DNA of 34,545 bases from Bacillota bacterium. Lineage in GTDB: Bacteria; Sysuimicrobiota; Sysuimicrobiia; Sysuimicrobiales; Segetimicrobiaceae. Positions within the stretch are counted from its first letter, which is position 1. Each line of letters starts with the position of its first letter. The DNA lies in contig JAJPIA010000060.1 in the NCBI GenBank assembly GCA_021324975.1, forward strand, positions 1-34,545. The letters run 5' to 3'. A program made the translations under genes and the position numbers. Shown piece by piece: positions 8,776 through 17,201 of the stretch. Under the pieces are notes generated by a model, which saw only the letters and a program-made list of their open reading frames with translations, made no database searches and was not told the origin of the DNA.

Positions 8776-9117
8776 ATGGCGGGGCTGCTGGTCCGCTGGG
8801 CGATCAACGCCGTGGCGCTGTACCTCACGACGCTCATCGTGCCCGGCCTCCGGGTTACGAGCTTCGGCGGGGCCGTACTCGCGGCCCTCGTGTTGGGCAT
8901 CGTCAACGCGGTCCTCCGCCCGGTCCTGCTGCTGCTGACGCTCCCCCTCACGATCCTGACCCTCGGGCTGTTCGCGTTCGTCATCAACGCCGTGATGCTG
9001 TACGTGGTGGGCGTCGTGACACACCGGCTCATCATCACCAGCTTCCTCTCCGCCTTGATCGGCGCGATCGTGCTGAGCGCGATCAGCTTCGTCTTGTCGC
9101 ACCTGGTGGCCGACTGA
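8776..9117 (+). CDS. Small membrane protein of the phage_holin_4_2 (PF04020) family
   Basis: A 113-residue, almost entirely hydrophobic protein with about four membrane segments (residues roughly 5-25, 30-50, 55-80 and 87-110). The pattern of an N-terminal LLVRWAINAVALYLT, then LVLGIVNAVLRPVLLLLTLPLTILTLGLF and FVINAVMLYVV is characteristic of the chromosomal family named after phage holins. The function is not established, and in most bacteria the gene is not part of a prophage; nothing phage-like surrounds it here. Its TGA overlaps the ATG of rapZ by one base (TGATGA at 9115-9120), so rapZ translation is coupled to it. The ATG lies at the predicted transcription start. A link to the signalling proteins RapZ and YvcK is suggested only by the operon. 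Confidence 0.85.
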   Translation: MAGLLVRWAINAVALYLTTLIVPGLRVTSFGGAVLAALVLGIVNAVLRPVLLLLTLPLTILTLGLFAFVINAVMLYVVGVVTHRLIITSFLSALIGAIVLSAISFVLSHLVAD

Positions 9118-10025
9118 TGAGCCTGCCGCGGCAGACCGTCGACGCATCCGCGGGCGCCGCGGCCGCGGGCGGCGTCGAGTTTCTGGTGGTGACGGGACTG
9201 AGCGGGGCGGGTAAATCTCAGGCAATGCATGCCCTCGAAGACCTGGGCTTCTTCTGCGTGGACAACCTGCCGCCCGCGCTGATCCCGAAGTTTGCCGAGA
9301 TCATCCAGGAATCCCAGGGCCGGATCCGCCGGGTGGCGCTCGTGATCGACGTGCGCGGCGGCGAGTTCTTCAACGCGCTCGACGCGGCGCTCGCCGGCCT
9401 CGGCAGCATGGGCATCCCGTTTCAGATTCTGTTCCTGGAGGCGTCGGACGAGGTCTTGGTCCGCCGCTTCGAGGAGACCCGCCGCAAGCATCCGCTGGGG
9501 GGCAGCGTGCTCGACGGGATCCGGAGCGAGCGGCGGCGGCTCCAGCCGCTCAAGGAGCGGGCCCACAAGATCATCGACACGAGCGCGCTCAGCGCCCGCG
9601 AGCTGCGCGAGGAGCTGGCGGATACGTACGTCCGCGCGAGCGGCGCGCGCTCCCTCGTCGTGAGCGTCACGACGTTCGGCTACAAGTACGGGATACCCAT
9701 CGACGCCGACCTGGTCTTCGACGTGCGGTTTCTCCCCAACCCGCACTACGTGGAGTCGCTGCGCGCTCTCCCCGGCCACAGCGCGGAGATCCGCGAGTGG
9801 GTGCTGCAGTGGAGCCAGACGCAGGAGTTCGAGCGGCGGCTCCACGACCTGCTCGAGTACCTGCTGCCCCAGTACGCGGCGGAGGGCAAGACACATCTGA
9901 CCATCGCCATCGGCTGCACCGGCGGGAAGCACCGCTCGGTGGTCGTGGGCGAGGACCTCACCCGGTTTCTCCGCGGCGCGGGCTATCCGGTCCGCGTCAA
10001 GCATCGGGACGTGAGAAAGGAATGA
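9117..10025 (+). CDS. rapZ: RapZ/YvcJ family nucleotide-binding protein
   Basis: A 302-residue P-loop protein. In E. coli RapZ binds the small RNA GlmZ and guides RNase E to it, so controlling glucosamine-6-phosphate synthase; in Bacillus the homologue YvcJ hydrolyses nucleotides and affects competence. Walker A GLSGAGKS is at residues 27-34, followed by the family motif LEDLGFFCVDNLPPALIPKF and the IDVRGGEFF strand. The C-terminal domain shows TTFGYKYGIPIDADLVFDVRFLPNPHY and the IGCTGGKHRSV loop, which belong to the sensing/RNA-binding half. The length is typical, with an Ala-rich 20-residue N-terminal extension. The start is fixed by overlap with the upstream stop, and its own TGA overlaps the yvcK ATG. 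Whether it binds RNA here cannot be read from the sequence. Confidence 0.95.
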   Translation: MSLPRQTVDASAGAAAAGGVEFLVVTGLSGAGKSQAMHALEDLGFFCVDNLPPALIPKFAEIIQESQGRIRRVALVIDVRGGEFFNALDAALAGLGSMGIPFQILFLEASDEVLVRRFEETRRKHPLGGSVLDGIRSERRRLQPLKERAHKIIDTSALSARELREELADTYVRASGARSLVVSVTTFGYKYGIPIDADLVFDVRFLPNPHYVESLRALPGHSAEIREWVLQWSQTQEFERRLHDLLEYLLPQYAAEGKTHLTIAIGCTGGKHRSVVVGEDLTRFLRGAGYPVRVKHRDVRKE

Positions 10026-11395
10026 GCCTCAACGGAGCCCCAAAGCGGTCGCGCATCGGCCGGCTGCGCATGTGGCTGCGCTGGCTCGAGCCGGGGCTCG
10101 GGGTCAAGCGGTGGATGGCCGCCCTGGCGCTCGGCGTCTGCTTCGTGAGCACGGGCGTGGCACTGATCGTCAACGTCAAGCTGCTCGGGGTGCTCGAGCT
10201 CGGCCTCATCCAGGCGATGGACGTGGCCTACCGGATGACCGGCCACGTGTTCTCGCCGGCGCTCGGCGGGACGCTGCTCGTGCTGCTCGGCGTCGCGATC
10301 ATGATCCTGGGCCTCCGGGAGATGATCCGGTCGATCGTCGACGTGTTTCTGCCCCGCGGGGACCCACGGCTCGTGGAGATGCTCGTGCAGCAGCGGCAGC
10401 TGCAGCGGGGCCCCAAGATCGTGGTGCTCGGGGGCGGCACGGGGTTGAGCACGCTGCTGCGCGGCCTCAAGCGCGAGAGCACCAACCTCACGGCGGTGGT
10501 CACGGTGTTCGACGACGGCGGCTCGTCGGGCCGGCTCCGGCGCGAGCAGGGCATCCTGCCGCCGGGCGACATCCGCAACTGCCTCGTCGCCTTGGCGGAG
10601 GCCGAGCCGCTGCTGACGCGGCTGTTCGAGCACCGGTTCAAGGGCGGGGCCCTCGACGGCCACAGTTTTGGCAATCTCTTCATCGCCAGCATGTCCCAGG
10701 TCGCCGGCGACCTGGAGACGGCGCTCAAGGAGTGCAGCAAGGTCCTCGCGATTCGCGGCCGCGTCCTGCCCACGACGCTGCGCGACGTGACGCTCTGCGC
10801 CGAGTTCGCCGACGGGTCCATCATCAAAGGCGAGTCGGCGATCACGCGCGCGGGACGCACGATCCGCCGCGTCTTCCTCGAGCCCGCGCACGCGCCGGCG
10901 CTCCAGGACGTGCTCGAGGCGATCGCGGACGCCGATCTGGTCGTGCTCGGGCCGGGGAGCCTGTACACGAGCGTGCTGCCCAACCTCCTCGTCCATGGGG
11001 TCGTCGACGCGCTGCGCCGCGCGCGGTGCCCCAGAGTCTACATCTGCAACGTCATGACGCAGCACGGTGAGACCCGCGGGTTCAAGGCCTCGGACCACGC
11101 GCGCGTCTTGATCGAGCAGGGCGGGCCGGGGTTGTTCGACTACGTGCTCGTCAACGACCGGCGTCCGCGCAACCAGGCGTTGCTGGCGCGGTACGCCCAG
11201 GAGGGCGCGGAGCCCGTGGAGCCGGACACGGACGCGATCCGCGCGCTCGGGTTGCGCCCCGTGGCCGAGGACCTCATCAGCGAACACGAGTTGGTGCGCC
11301 ACGACCCGCGGAAGCTCTCCGCCGTGCTCTTGCAGTTGCTCGCCACCGTATCGCCGGAGGCGCGCCACGCCGTCGCGCCGGTGGGGCAGGCGTAG
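10022..11395 (+). CDS. yvcK: YvcK/CofD-like gluconeogenesis factor with N-terminal membrane anchor
   Basis: A 457-residue protein. The soluble part from about residue 130 is the YvcK family, structurally related to the CofD 2-phospho-lactate transferase and able to bind UDP-sugars in Bacillus, where it is needed on gluconeogenic carbon sources and for cell shape. Motifs are VVLGGGTGLSTLLRGLK (near 135-150), VFDDGGSSGRLR, LPPGDIRNCLVAL, GHSFGNLF and LGPGSLYTSVLPNLLV. Before it, residues 32-50 and 80-97 are hydrophobic and predict two membrane helices, an arrangement also known in some clostridial members but absent from the ~317-residue Bacillus protein. The start overlaps the rapZ stop by four bases. 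The usual third partner, whiA, does not follow; the nuo cluster begins 252 bases later. Confidence 0.93.
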   Translation: MSLNGAPKRSRIGRLRMWLRWLEPGLGVKRWMAALALGVCFVSTGVALIVNVKLLGVLELGLIQAMDVAYRMTGHVFSPALGGTLLVLLGVAIMILGLREMIRSIVDVFLPRGDPRLVEMLVQQRQLQRGPKIVVLGGGTGLSTLLRGLKRESTNLTAVVTVFDDGGSSGRLRREQGILPPGDIRNCLVALAEAEPLLTRLFEHRFKGGALDGHSFGNLFIASMSQVAGDLETALKECSKVLAIRGRVLPTTLRDVTLCAEFADGSIIKGESAITRAGRTIRRVFLEPAHAPALQDVLEAIADADLVVLGPGSLYTSVLPNLLVHGVVDALRRARCPRVYICNVMTQHGETRGFKASDHARVLIEQGGPGLFDYVLVNDRRPRNQALLARYAQEGAEPVEPDTDAIRALGLRPVAEDLISEHELVRHDPRKLSAVLLQLLATVSPEARHAVAPVGQA

Positions 11396-11497
11396 GAAGC
11401 GCGGGCCGCGTTCGCGAAGCAAACCCGGTGACACGCGCGGTCCGCCCCGATCGTGGGGGCCGGGTGATGTCGCGCCGCACGGTTCGCCGATTGCCTC

Positions 11498-11540
11498 CGA
11501 GCGCGACACGCTCGTCCGCACCGGTCCCCGCTGGGACCGG
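11498..11540 (+). promoter_or_regulatory. Tandem hairpins in the yvcK-nuoA gap
   Basis: The 252-base gap 11396-11647 holds no credible gene. It contains two adjacent inverted repeats: CGAGCG/CGCTCG (11498-11503 and 11509-11514) and a perfect 8-bp CCGGTCCC/GGGACCGG (11521-11528 and 11533-11540, 4-base loop). Neither is followed by a T-run. They may end the rapZ-yvcK transcript or sit in the nuo leader. No clear promoter was found here. Confidence 0.4.
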
Positions 11541-11647
11541 CGTCACACACCCCGTCCTGAGACGCCTGCGTCAGTGAACGGCACGGGCTCGGGGATCGGT
11601 GTGCCGGCGCAGGGGGCGGGGGCCGCGACGCGGGTTGGGGGGAAGGG

Positions 11648-12004
11648 ATGCTGCTCGACTGGGGATATGTCGCGATCTTCGTCGTCGTCGGGGCCGGCAT
11701 GGTCTCGCTGCCGTTTGCGATCATCGCGCTGCTCAGCCCCCGGGGGACGTCACCGCACAAGCGCGACACGTACGAGTCGGGCATGGAGCCGATCGGCCAG
11801 GCCTGGTCGCAGTTCAACGTCCGCTACTACCTGTTCTCCCTGATCTTCGTCGTCTTCGACGTCGAGATCATCTACCTGTATCCGTGGGCCGTCGTGGCCC
11901 GAAGCCTCGGCGCCTCCGCCTTCTATTCCATCGCGGCCTTCCTTGCCATCCTGGTGCTCGGTCTGGCGTATGCGTGGCGGAAGGGCGCGCTGGAGTGGTC
12001 CTGA
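11648..12004 (+). CDS. nuoA: NADH-quinone oxidoreductase subunit A
   Basis: A 118-residue membrane subunit of complex I (mitochondrial ND3 homologue) at the junction between the peripheral and membrane arms. Three membrane helices are seen at about 8-30, 63-82 and 91-110. The conserved loop KRDTYESGMEPIGQAWSQFNVRYY between helices 1 and 2 lies by the quinone channel, and FVVFDVEIIYLYPWA carries the acidic residues of helix 2. GGAAGGG directly precedes ATG 11648. Its TGA overlaps the nuoH ATG, so nuoB, C and D, which usually follow nuoA, are missing from this locus rather than displaced within it. Confidence 0.96.
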   Translation: MLLDWGYVAIFVVVGAGMVSLPFAIIALLSPRGTSPHKRDTYESGMEPIGQAWSQFNVRYYLFSLIFVVFDVEIIYLYPWAVVARSLGASAFYSIAAFLAILVLGLAYAWRKGALEWS

Positions 12005-12984
12005 TGCCCTGGTACGTCGAGCTGCTCCGGGCCGTCGTCGGGACGATCATCATCTTCAGCGGCGTGGCGATCGTGGCGGCGATGTTGGGCGTGCTCCTGG
12101 AGCGCAAGATCAGCGGCTGGATTCAGAGCCGGATCGGGCCGACGCACGTGGGGCCGCGCGGAGTCTTGCAGACGGTCGCCGATACGATCAAGCTGCTCCA
12201 AAAGGAACACATCGTGCCGCGGAACGCGGACGCGGTGATCTTCGCGAGCGCAGTTGTACTGGTCCCGCTCGCGGCCCTCCTGGACTACGTCGTGCTGCCG
12301 TTCGGGACCACCCGCTGGGGGCCGCTCATCTTCCGCGATCTCAACATCGGGGTGCTCTACTTCGCGGCGACGTCCTCGCTGATCGTGCTCGGCATTCTCA
12401 TGGCGGGGTGGGGCTCCAACAACAAGTACGCGCTGCTCGGCGGGCTGCGGTCCGCGGCGCAAATGGTGAGCTACGAGATTCCGATCGGCCTCGTGCTCAT
12501 CACGATCGCGCTGCTCGCCGGATCCCTGTCCACCGTGACGATCGTGACGATGCAGGCCCACCTGTGGTTCATCGTCACGCAGCCGGTCGCATTCCTGATC
12601 TTCCTGGCCGCGGCGACCGCCGAGGTCAACCGCGCGCCCTTTGATCTCGTGGAGGCGGAGAGCGAGCTGGTGGCGGGGTACTTCTCGGAGTACACGGGGA
12701 TGCGGTTCGCCCTGTTTCAGCTCGGCGAGTACGCCGAGATGTTCGCCATGGCCGCGCTGGCCGTGACCCTGTTTCTCGGCGGGTGGCGCGGGCCCGTGCT
12801 CCCCTCCGTGGTGTGGTTTCTGATCAAGCTCTACGCCCTCGTGTTCGTCTTCATGTGGGTCCGCTGGACGTTCCCGCGCTTCCGGATCGATCAGCTGCTC
12901 AACTTCTCGTGGAAGTGTCTGATCCCGCTGGCCCTGCTCAACCTCGTGGCCACCGCGTACGTCGTCATGGTCGTGCAGCGATGA
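12004..12984 (+). CDS. nuoH: NADH-quinone oxidoreductase subunit H
   Basis: A 326-residue membrane subunit (ND1 homologue) that forms much of the quinone-binding chamber. The family signatures are LLERKISGWIQSRIGPTHVGPRGVLQTVADTIKL near residues 31-64 (shown here only as landmarks), the loop AEVNRAPFDLVEAESELVAG with its cluster of acidic residues at 207-225, and YSEYTG-like FSEYTGMRFALF. About eight membrane helices are visible. The length is normal. The start ATG 12004 overlaps the nuoA stop and the stop overlaps the nuoJ start (ATGA), so translation of A, H and J is coupled. nuoI, normally between H and J, is absent. Confidence 0.97.
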   Translation: MPWYVELLRAVVGTIIIFSGVAIVAAMLGVLLERKISGWIQSRIGPTHVGPRGVLQTVADTIKLLQKEHIVPRNADAVIFASAVVLVPLAALLDYVVLPFGTTRWGPLIFRDLNIGVLYFAATSSLIVLGILMAGWGSNNKYALLGGLRSAAQMVSYEIPIGLVLITIALLAGSLSTVTIVTMQAHLWFIVTQPVAFLIFLAAATAEVNRAPFDLVEAESELVAGYFSEYTGMRFALFQLGEYAEMFAMAALAVTLFLGGWRGPVLPSVVWFLIKLYALVFVFMWVRWTFPRFRIDQLLNFSWKCLIPLALLNLVATAYVVMVVQR

Positions 12985-13481
12985 CCGGCGAGGCGATCGC
13001 CTTCTACGTGCTCGCCGCGATTACACTCTCCGCGGGGACGGTCGTGGCCACGAGCCCAAACCTGATGCACAGCGCCGTGGCGCTGATCCCGGCGCTGCTC
13101 GGCATCACCGGCCTCTACGTACTGCTCAACGCGGAGTTCGTCGCCGGCATCCAGGTCCTGATCTACGCGGGCGGCATCACCGTGCTGATTCTGTTCGTGA
13201 TCATGCTGACCGAGGGCGGGACCGGCCTCCACATCCGCCAGCGGAACGAGCAGGCGGCGGTCGCGGCGGCCGTGGCCGCGGCCACGGCCGCGGTCTTGGT
13301 CGCGGTGGCCAGCCGCACGCCGTGGGCGCACGGGGCGGGGACGCTGCCCTCCTACACGCCCGGAGCGATCGGACAGAGCTTCCTCGGTCCCAACCTCCCG
13401 TTGTTCGAGGGGACCTCGGTCGTGCTGCTCGTCGCGCTCGTCGGCGCGCTGCTCATCGCGCGAAAGGAGATCCGGGAGTGA
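12981..13481 (+). CDS. nuoJ: NADH-quinone oxidoreductase subunit J
   Basis: A 166-residue membrane subunit (ND6 homologue) with five helices. The landmark segment is NAEFVAGIQVLIYAGGITVLILFVIMLT, containing the pi-bulge helix that takes part in coupling quinone reduction to ion pumping. Before it, SPNLMHSAVALIPALLGITGLYVLL is also typical. A hydrophilic and Ala-rich stretch (about 78-105) separates this from the last helix. ATG 12981 overlaps the nuoH stop by four bases and the nuoJ stop overlaps the GTG of nuoK, so this stretch of the operon is tightly coupled. Confidence 0.95.
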   Translation: MTGEAIAFYVLAAITLSAGTVVATSPNLMHSAVALIPALLGITGLYVLLNAEFVAGIQVLIYAGGITVLILFVIMLTEGGTGLHIRQRNEQAAVAAAVAAATAAVLVAVASRTPWAHGAGTLPSYTPGAIGQSFLGPNLPLFEGTSVVLLVALVGALLIARKEIRE

Positions 13482-13786
13482 TCACGCTCGGGCATTATCT
13501 GGTGCTGAGCGCCCTCGTGTTCGGTCTGGGACTCTACGCCGCGCTGTCGCGGCGCAACGCCGTGGCGATGCTCATGGGCATCGAGCTGATGCTCAACGCC
13601 GCCAACATCAACCTCGTGGCGTTCAACAAGTACGCCGCTCCCGGCGCGATGCAGGGGCAGATCTTTGCGCTCATCGTCATCACGCTGGCCGCGTGCGAGG
13701 CCGCCGTCGGCCTCGCGCTGATCCTGGCGGCCTACCGGCGCTTCGAGACCACCTACGTCGACGACCTGCACCTCATGCGATGGTAG
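13478..13786 (+). CDS. nuoK: NADH-quinone oxidoreductase subunit K
   Basis: A 102-residue membrane subunit (ND4L homologue) with three helices. The conserved glutamates of the ion channel are visible: E36 in MGIELMLNAANINLVAF and E74 in LAACEAAVGLAL. Length and helix spacing match the family exactly. The start is GTG 13478, overlapping the nuoJ TGA; a good ribosome binding site, AAAGGAGA, lies at 13462-13469 inside nuoJ. The nuoL gene starts seven bases after its stop. Confidence 0.95.
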   Translation: MITLGHYLVLSALVFGLGLYAALSRRNAVAMLMGIELMLNAANINLVAFNKYAAPGAMQGQIFALIVITLAACEAAVGLALILAAYRRFETTYVDDLHLMRW

Positions 13787-13793
13787 CCGCCGG

Positions 13794-15680
13794 ATGACGT
13801 CCATCGTCTGGGTCCTCCCGCTCCTCCCCCTCGCCGCGTTCGCCGCGATCGCGTTCTGGGGCGACCGCCTCCCGGGCCGGGGCGCCTATGTGTCCATCGC
13901 CGCGATCGTCCTGGCCGCGGTGGGCGGGCTCGTTGTGCTGGCGCAGGTCGCCGCGGGCGCGCGGGCCGATCTGACCTACACCTGGGCCGCCGCCGGCGGG
14001 CGCCCGATCGTGGTCGGGTTCATCGTCGACCCGTTGAGCGCCGTGATGGTGGCGATGGTCGGCTGCGTCGCGTCCCTGATCACGATCTACTCCGTCGGAT
14101 ACATGGCGGGGGACCCGCACTACCCGCGGTTCTTCGCGTACCTCTCGCTGTTTCAGTTTTCCATGCTGTTTCTCGTGCTCGCCGACAACCTGCTCTTCAT
14201 CTACGCCGGCTGGGAACTCGTGGGCTTGTGCTCGTACTTGCTGATCGGATTCTGGTTCGACCGGCCCGCGGCGGCCCGCGCCGCGCTCAAGGCCTTCATC
14301 GTGACACGCGTCGGCGATTTCTCGATGATGATCGGGATCCTCATGCTCTATCTCCGGACCGGATCGCTGCGGTTCGACGACGTCTTTCACGCGATCGGGA
14401 CGGGGGCCCTCGGGGGCGCCTTCCTCACCGCCGCCGCGCTCCTGGTGTTCGGCGGTGCCGTCGGCAAGTCGGCCCAGGTCCCGCTCCACGTCTGGTTGCC
14501 CGACGCGATGGAGGGCCCGACCCCGGTGAGCGCGTTGATCCACGCGGCGACGATGGTGGCCGCGGGCGTGTACCTGGTGGCGCGCGCCTACCCGTTGTTC
14601 CTACTGTCCCCGGGCCACGCCGCGCTTACCGTCGTGGCCTACGTCGGCGGCATTACCGCGTTGCTGGCGGCGACGCTGGCGATCGTGGAGGACGATCTCA
14701 AGCGCGTCCTCGCCTACTCCACGATGAGCCAGTTGGGGTACATGATGCTGGGCCTGGGCGTGCTCGGGTACACGGCGGGGATGTTTCACCTCATCACGCA
14801 CGCCGTGTTCAAGGCCCTGCTGTTTCTCGGCGCCGGCAGCATCCTCCATGCCGTGGCCACCAACGACATGAGACGGATGGGCGGGCTCGCGCGGGCCATG
14901 CCGGTCACGTTTTGGACCTTCGTCGTGGCGACGCTCGCGCTGACGGGCATTCCGCCGTTCGCGGGGTTTTTCAGCAAGGACGCCATCCTGCTCGCCGCGT
15001 ACGCGCACGATCGCGTGCTGTGGCTCCTCGGGTTGGTGGGGTCGTTCTTGACCGCGCTGTACATGGGCCGGTTGTGCTGGTACACGTTCGCGGGCGAGTT
15101 TCGGGGTGGCGGGGCGCCTGGAGCCGCGCACGGTGACGGGGCCGGGCATCACGCGGGCCCGCCGCGCGAGAGCCCGGCGGTGATGACGGTGCCGCTGGTG
15201 ATCCTGGCCGTGCTCGCGATCACGGTGGGCTGGGTCGGCGCCGGTGTCTTCGGCGACCCGTTTGCCCACCTCATCCGGTTTTCCGGGCTCGAAGCGCCCG
15301 TGGGCAACAGCGGCGCGCTGGCGCTCGCGGTGGCCGCGGCCGTCGCCGGGTGGGTGGCGGCGGGCGCGCTGTATCGATGGCGGATCCTCGATCCGGAGGC
15401 GCTCCGCCGCAGCCTGCACGGTGTGTACACGCTCCTCGTGCGCAAGTACTACGTGGACGACGCCTACGCGTGGGTGTTCGTGCGCGCGGGCGCCGCGCTG
15501 GTCTGGATCGCCGGCGCGTTCGACCGGTACGTCATCGACGGATTGGTCAACGCCGTCGGCTGGCTCGCCGGCCGGCTGGGGCTCGGCCTCCGGTACGTGC
15601 AGAGCGGCCGCGAGGAGACGTACCTGCTCCTCGCCGCCCTCGGCGTCGTGGTCATCGTGCTCGTGCGGTTGGCGTGGTGA
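13794..15680 (+). CDS. nuoL: NADH-quinone oxidoreductase subunit L
   Basis: A 628-residue antiporter-like subunit (ND5 homologue) at the far end of the membrane arm. It has about 14-16 membrane helices. Key motifs are WELVGLCSYLLIGFW with the conserved Glu near residue 141, AVGKSAQVPLHVWLPDAMEGPTPVSALIH (helix 7-8 region with the channel Lys and His), and DDLKRVLAYSTMSQLGYMM. A His- and Gly-rich loop (about 436-460) is poorly conserved. The C-terminal region includes the long lateral helix and a final membrane helix ending VVIVLVRLAW. The stop overlaps the GTG of nuoM. Length is slightly above E. coli NuoL (613). Confidence 0.97.
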   Translation: MTSIVWVLPLLPLAAFAAIAFWGDRLPGRGAYVSIAAIVLAAVGGLVVLAQVAAGARADLTYTWAAAGGRPIVVGFIVDPLSAVMVAMVGCVASLITIYSVGYMAGDPHYPRFFAYLSLFQFSMLFLVLADNLLFIYAGWELVGLCSYLLIGFWFDRPAAARAALKAFIVTRVGDFSMMIGILMLYLRTGSLRFDDVFHAIGTGALGGAFLTAAALLVFGGAVGKSAQVPLHVWLPDAMEGPTPVSALIHAATMVAAGVYLVARAYPLFLLSPGHAALTVVAYVGGITALLAATLAIVEDDLKRVLAYSTMSQLGYMMLGLGVLGYTAGMFHLITHAVFKALLFLGAGSILHAVATNDMRRMGGLARAMPVTFWTFVVATLALTGIPPFAGFFSKDAILLAAYAHDRVLWLLGLVGSFLTALYMGRLCWYTFAGEFRGGGAPGAAHGDGAGHHAGPPRESPAVMTVPLVILAVLAITVGWVGAGVFGDPFAHLIRFSGLEAPVGNSGALALAVAAAVAGWVAAGALYRWRILDPEALRRSLHGVYTLLVRKYYVDDAYAWVFVRAGAALVWIAGAFDRYVIDGLVNAVGWLAGRLGLGLRYVQSGREETYLLLAALGVVVIVLVRLAW

Positions 15681-17185
15681 CGGGCGTGCTGAGCGTCGTC
15701 CTGTGGCTCCCGGTCGCCGGCGCGCTGATCCTGCTTGGGATTCCGCGGGACCGGATACGCGCGCTCCGGAGCACCGCGCTCGCCGTCGCGCTCCTGGAAC
15801 TCGCGGCGACGATCTGGGCAGGCGCCGCCGTCGATCTGGCCCGTACCGGGACGCTGCAGCTCGTGGAGCGGGTCCCCTGGATTCCCTCGATCGGCATCAG
15901 CTACCATCTCGGCGCGGACGGCGTGAGCCTCCCGCTGGTCGCGTTGACCGCTCTGCTCGTCGTGCTGTGCATCGTGTACTCCTGGCGCATCGAGACCCGC
16001 GTCAAGGACTACATGATCCTGTTGCTGCTGCTCGAAACCGGCCTGGTCGGCGTGTTTCTCGCGCTGGACCTCTTTCTGTTCTACGTGTTTTGGGAGGTCA
16101 GCCTCGTGCCGATGTACTTCCTCATCGGCATCTGGGGCGGGGCGCACCGCGGCTATGCGGCGATGAAGTTCTTCCTGTATACGCTGGCGGGCTCGCTGGC
16201 GATGCTGCTCGGCATTCTGGTGGTGTACCTGCACGCCTCGCCCCGCACGTTCGATCTGGTGGATCTCATCGCCCGCCGGCCGCTCGCGCACGATCTCCCG
16301 CTCGCCGTGCTGGCGTTCTGGGGGTTCTTTTTGGGGTTTGCCGTCAAGGTGCCGCTGTTCCCGTTCCACACCTGGCTGCCGGACGCGTACGCCGAGGCGC
16401 CGACCGCCGGGAGCGTCCTGCTCGCTGGTGTGCTCTCGAAGCTCGGCGCGTACGGATTCATCCGCATCGTGCTGCCGTTGCTGCCGGACGCGTTCCGGCA
16501 GCTGGCGGGGCTCGTCGCGGTCCTGGCGGTGATCGGCGCGGTGTACGGCGCGCTGGTGGCGCTGGCCCAGACCGACCTAAAGCGCATGATCGCCTACAGC
16601 AGCATCGGGCACCTGGGCTACGTCATGCTGGGGGTCGCGGCGGCCGCGGCCGCCGGTGGGAGCGGTGCGCTCGCGGATGCCGCGACCAAGGCCCTCGCCG
16701 GCGCGACGCTGCAGATGCTCGCGCACGGCATCATCACGGGCGCCCTGTTTTTGATCGCCGGCGTGCTTGCGGACGGGCAGGCGCGGACGGGGAACCTCGC
16801 GGAGTTCGGCGGCCTGTGGGCGCGGGTGCCGGTGTTTGCGGCCGCCGCGTTCGTGGCGATGCTGGCGTCGCTCGGGCTCCCGGGCCTGATGGGCTTCGTC
16901 GCCGAGTTCCTGATCTTCCTCGGCGCCTACCAGGTGTTCCCGGTCCTGACCGTGCTCGCGCTCGTCGGCGTGGTGCTCACCGTCGTGTATTTCCTGTGGG
17001 CGATCTACCGGCTCTTCTTTGGTCCCCTCAACCAGCGGTGGGCGGCGCTGCCGGACCTCGACGGCCGCGAGCGATGGGTGCTCGCCCCGCTGTGCGGCCT
17101 CATGGTGATCGTCGGCATGTACCCGGGGCCGCTCGTGGCGGTGATCAACGCCACGGTCGCGAACATCTTGGGCCTGGTACGGTGA
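15677..17185 (+). CDS. nuoM: NADH-quinone oxidoreductase subunit M
   Basis: A 502-residue antiporter-like subunit (ND4 homologue). The channel Glu is in FYVFWEVSLVPMYFLIG, the Lys helix is FAVKVPLFPFHTWLPDAYAEAPT followed by AGVLSKLGAYGFIRI, and DLKRMIAYSSIGHLGYVMLG is the second half-channel motif. About 14 helices are expected. The frame is open far upstream, but homology begins at GTG 15677, which overlaps the nuoL TGA, and the following TGVLSVVLWLPVAGALILL forms the first membrane helix. An Ala/Gly-rich insertion AAAAAAGGSGALADAATKALAGA near residues 318-340 is slightly longer than usual. The next gene starts 16 bases later. Confidence 0.96.
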   Translation: MTGVLSVVLWLPVAGALILLGIPRDRIRALRSTALAVALLELAATIWAGAAVDLARTGTLQLVERVPWIPSIGISYHLGADGVSLPLVALTALLVVLCIVYSWRIETRVKDYMILLLLLETGLVGVFLALDLFLFYVFWEVSLVPMYFLIGIWGGAHRGYAAMKFFLYTLAGSLAMLLGILVVYLHASPRTFDLVDLIARRPLAHDLPLAVLAFWGFFLGFAVKVPLFPFHTWLPDAYAEAPTAGSVLLAGVLSKLGAYGFIRIVLPLLPDAFRQLAGLVAVLAVIGAVYGALVALAQTDLKRMIAYSSIGHLGYVMLGVAAAAAAGGSGALADAATKALAGATLQMLAHGIITGALFLIAGVLADGQARTGNLAEFGGLWARVPVFAAAAFVAMLASLGLPGLMGFVAEFLIFLGAYQVFPVLTVLALVGVVLTVVYFLWAIYRLFFGPLNQRWAALPDLDGRERWVLAPLCGLMVIVGMYPGPLVAVINATVANILGLVR

Positions 17186-17201
17186 CGGGCGGGAGGCGCG
17201 C

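Noticed and set aside
8776-9117. Prophage remnant suggested by the 'holin' family name
   Set aside because: PF04020 proteins are usually chromosomal; no phage gene is nearby and the gene is coupled to rapZ.
6546-10004. An open frame of 1152 codons on the minus strand
   Set aside because: It lies antisense to mdh, sucC, sucD, the holin-like gene and rapZ, all of which are clear homologues. Its Arg/His/Asp/Ala-rich translation is the usual artefact of high third-position GC.
9983-11521. A 512-codon minus-strand frame opposite yvcK
   Set aside because: Same artefact; the + strand product has unmistakable YvcK motifs.
13255-13310. GC-rich Ala-coding repeat in nuoJ as a possible regulatory repeat
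   Set aside because: It is explained by an Ala-rich segment written with GCG/GCC codons; no regular unit beyond codon bias.
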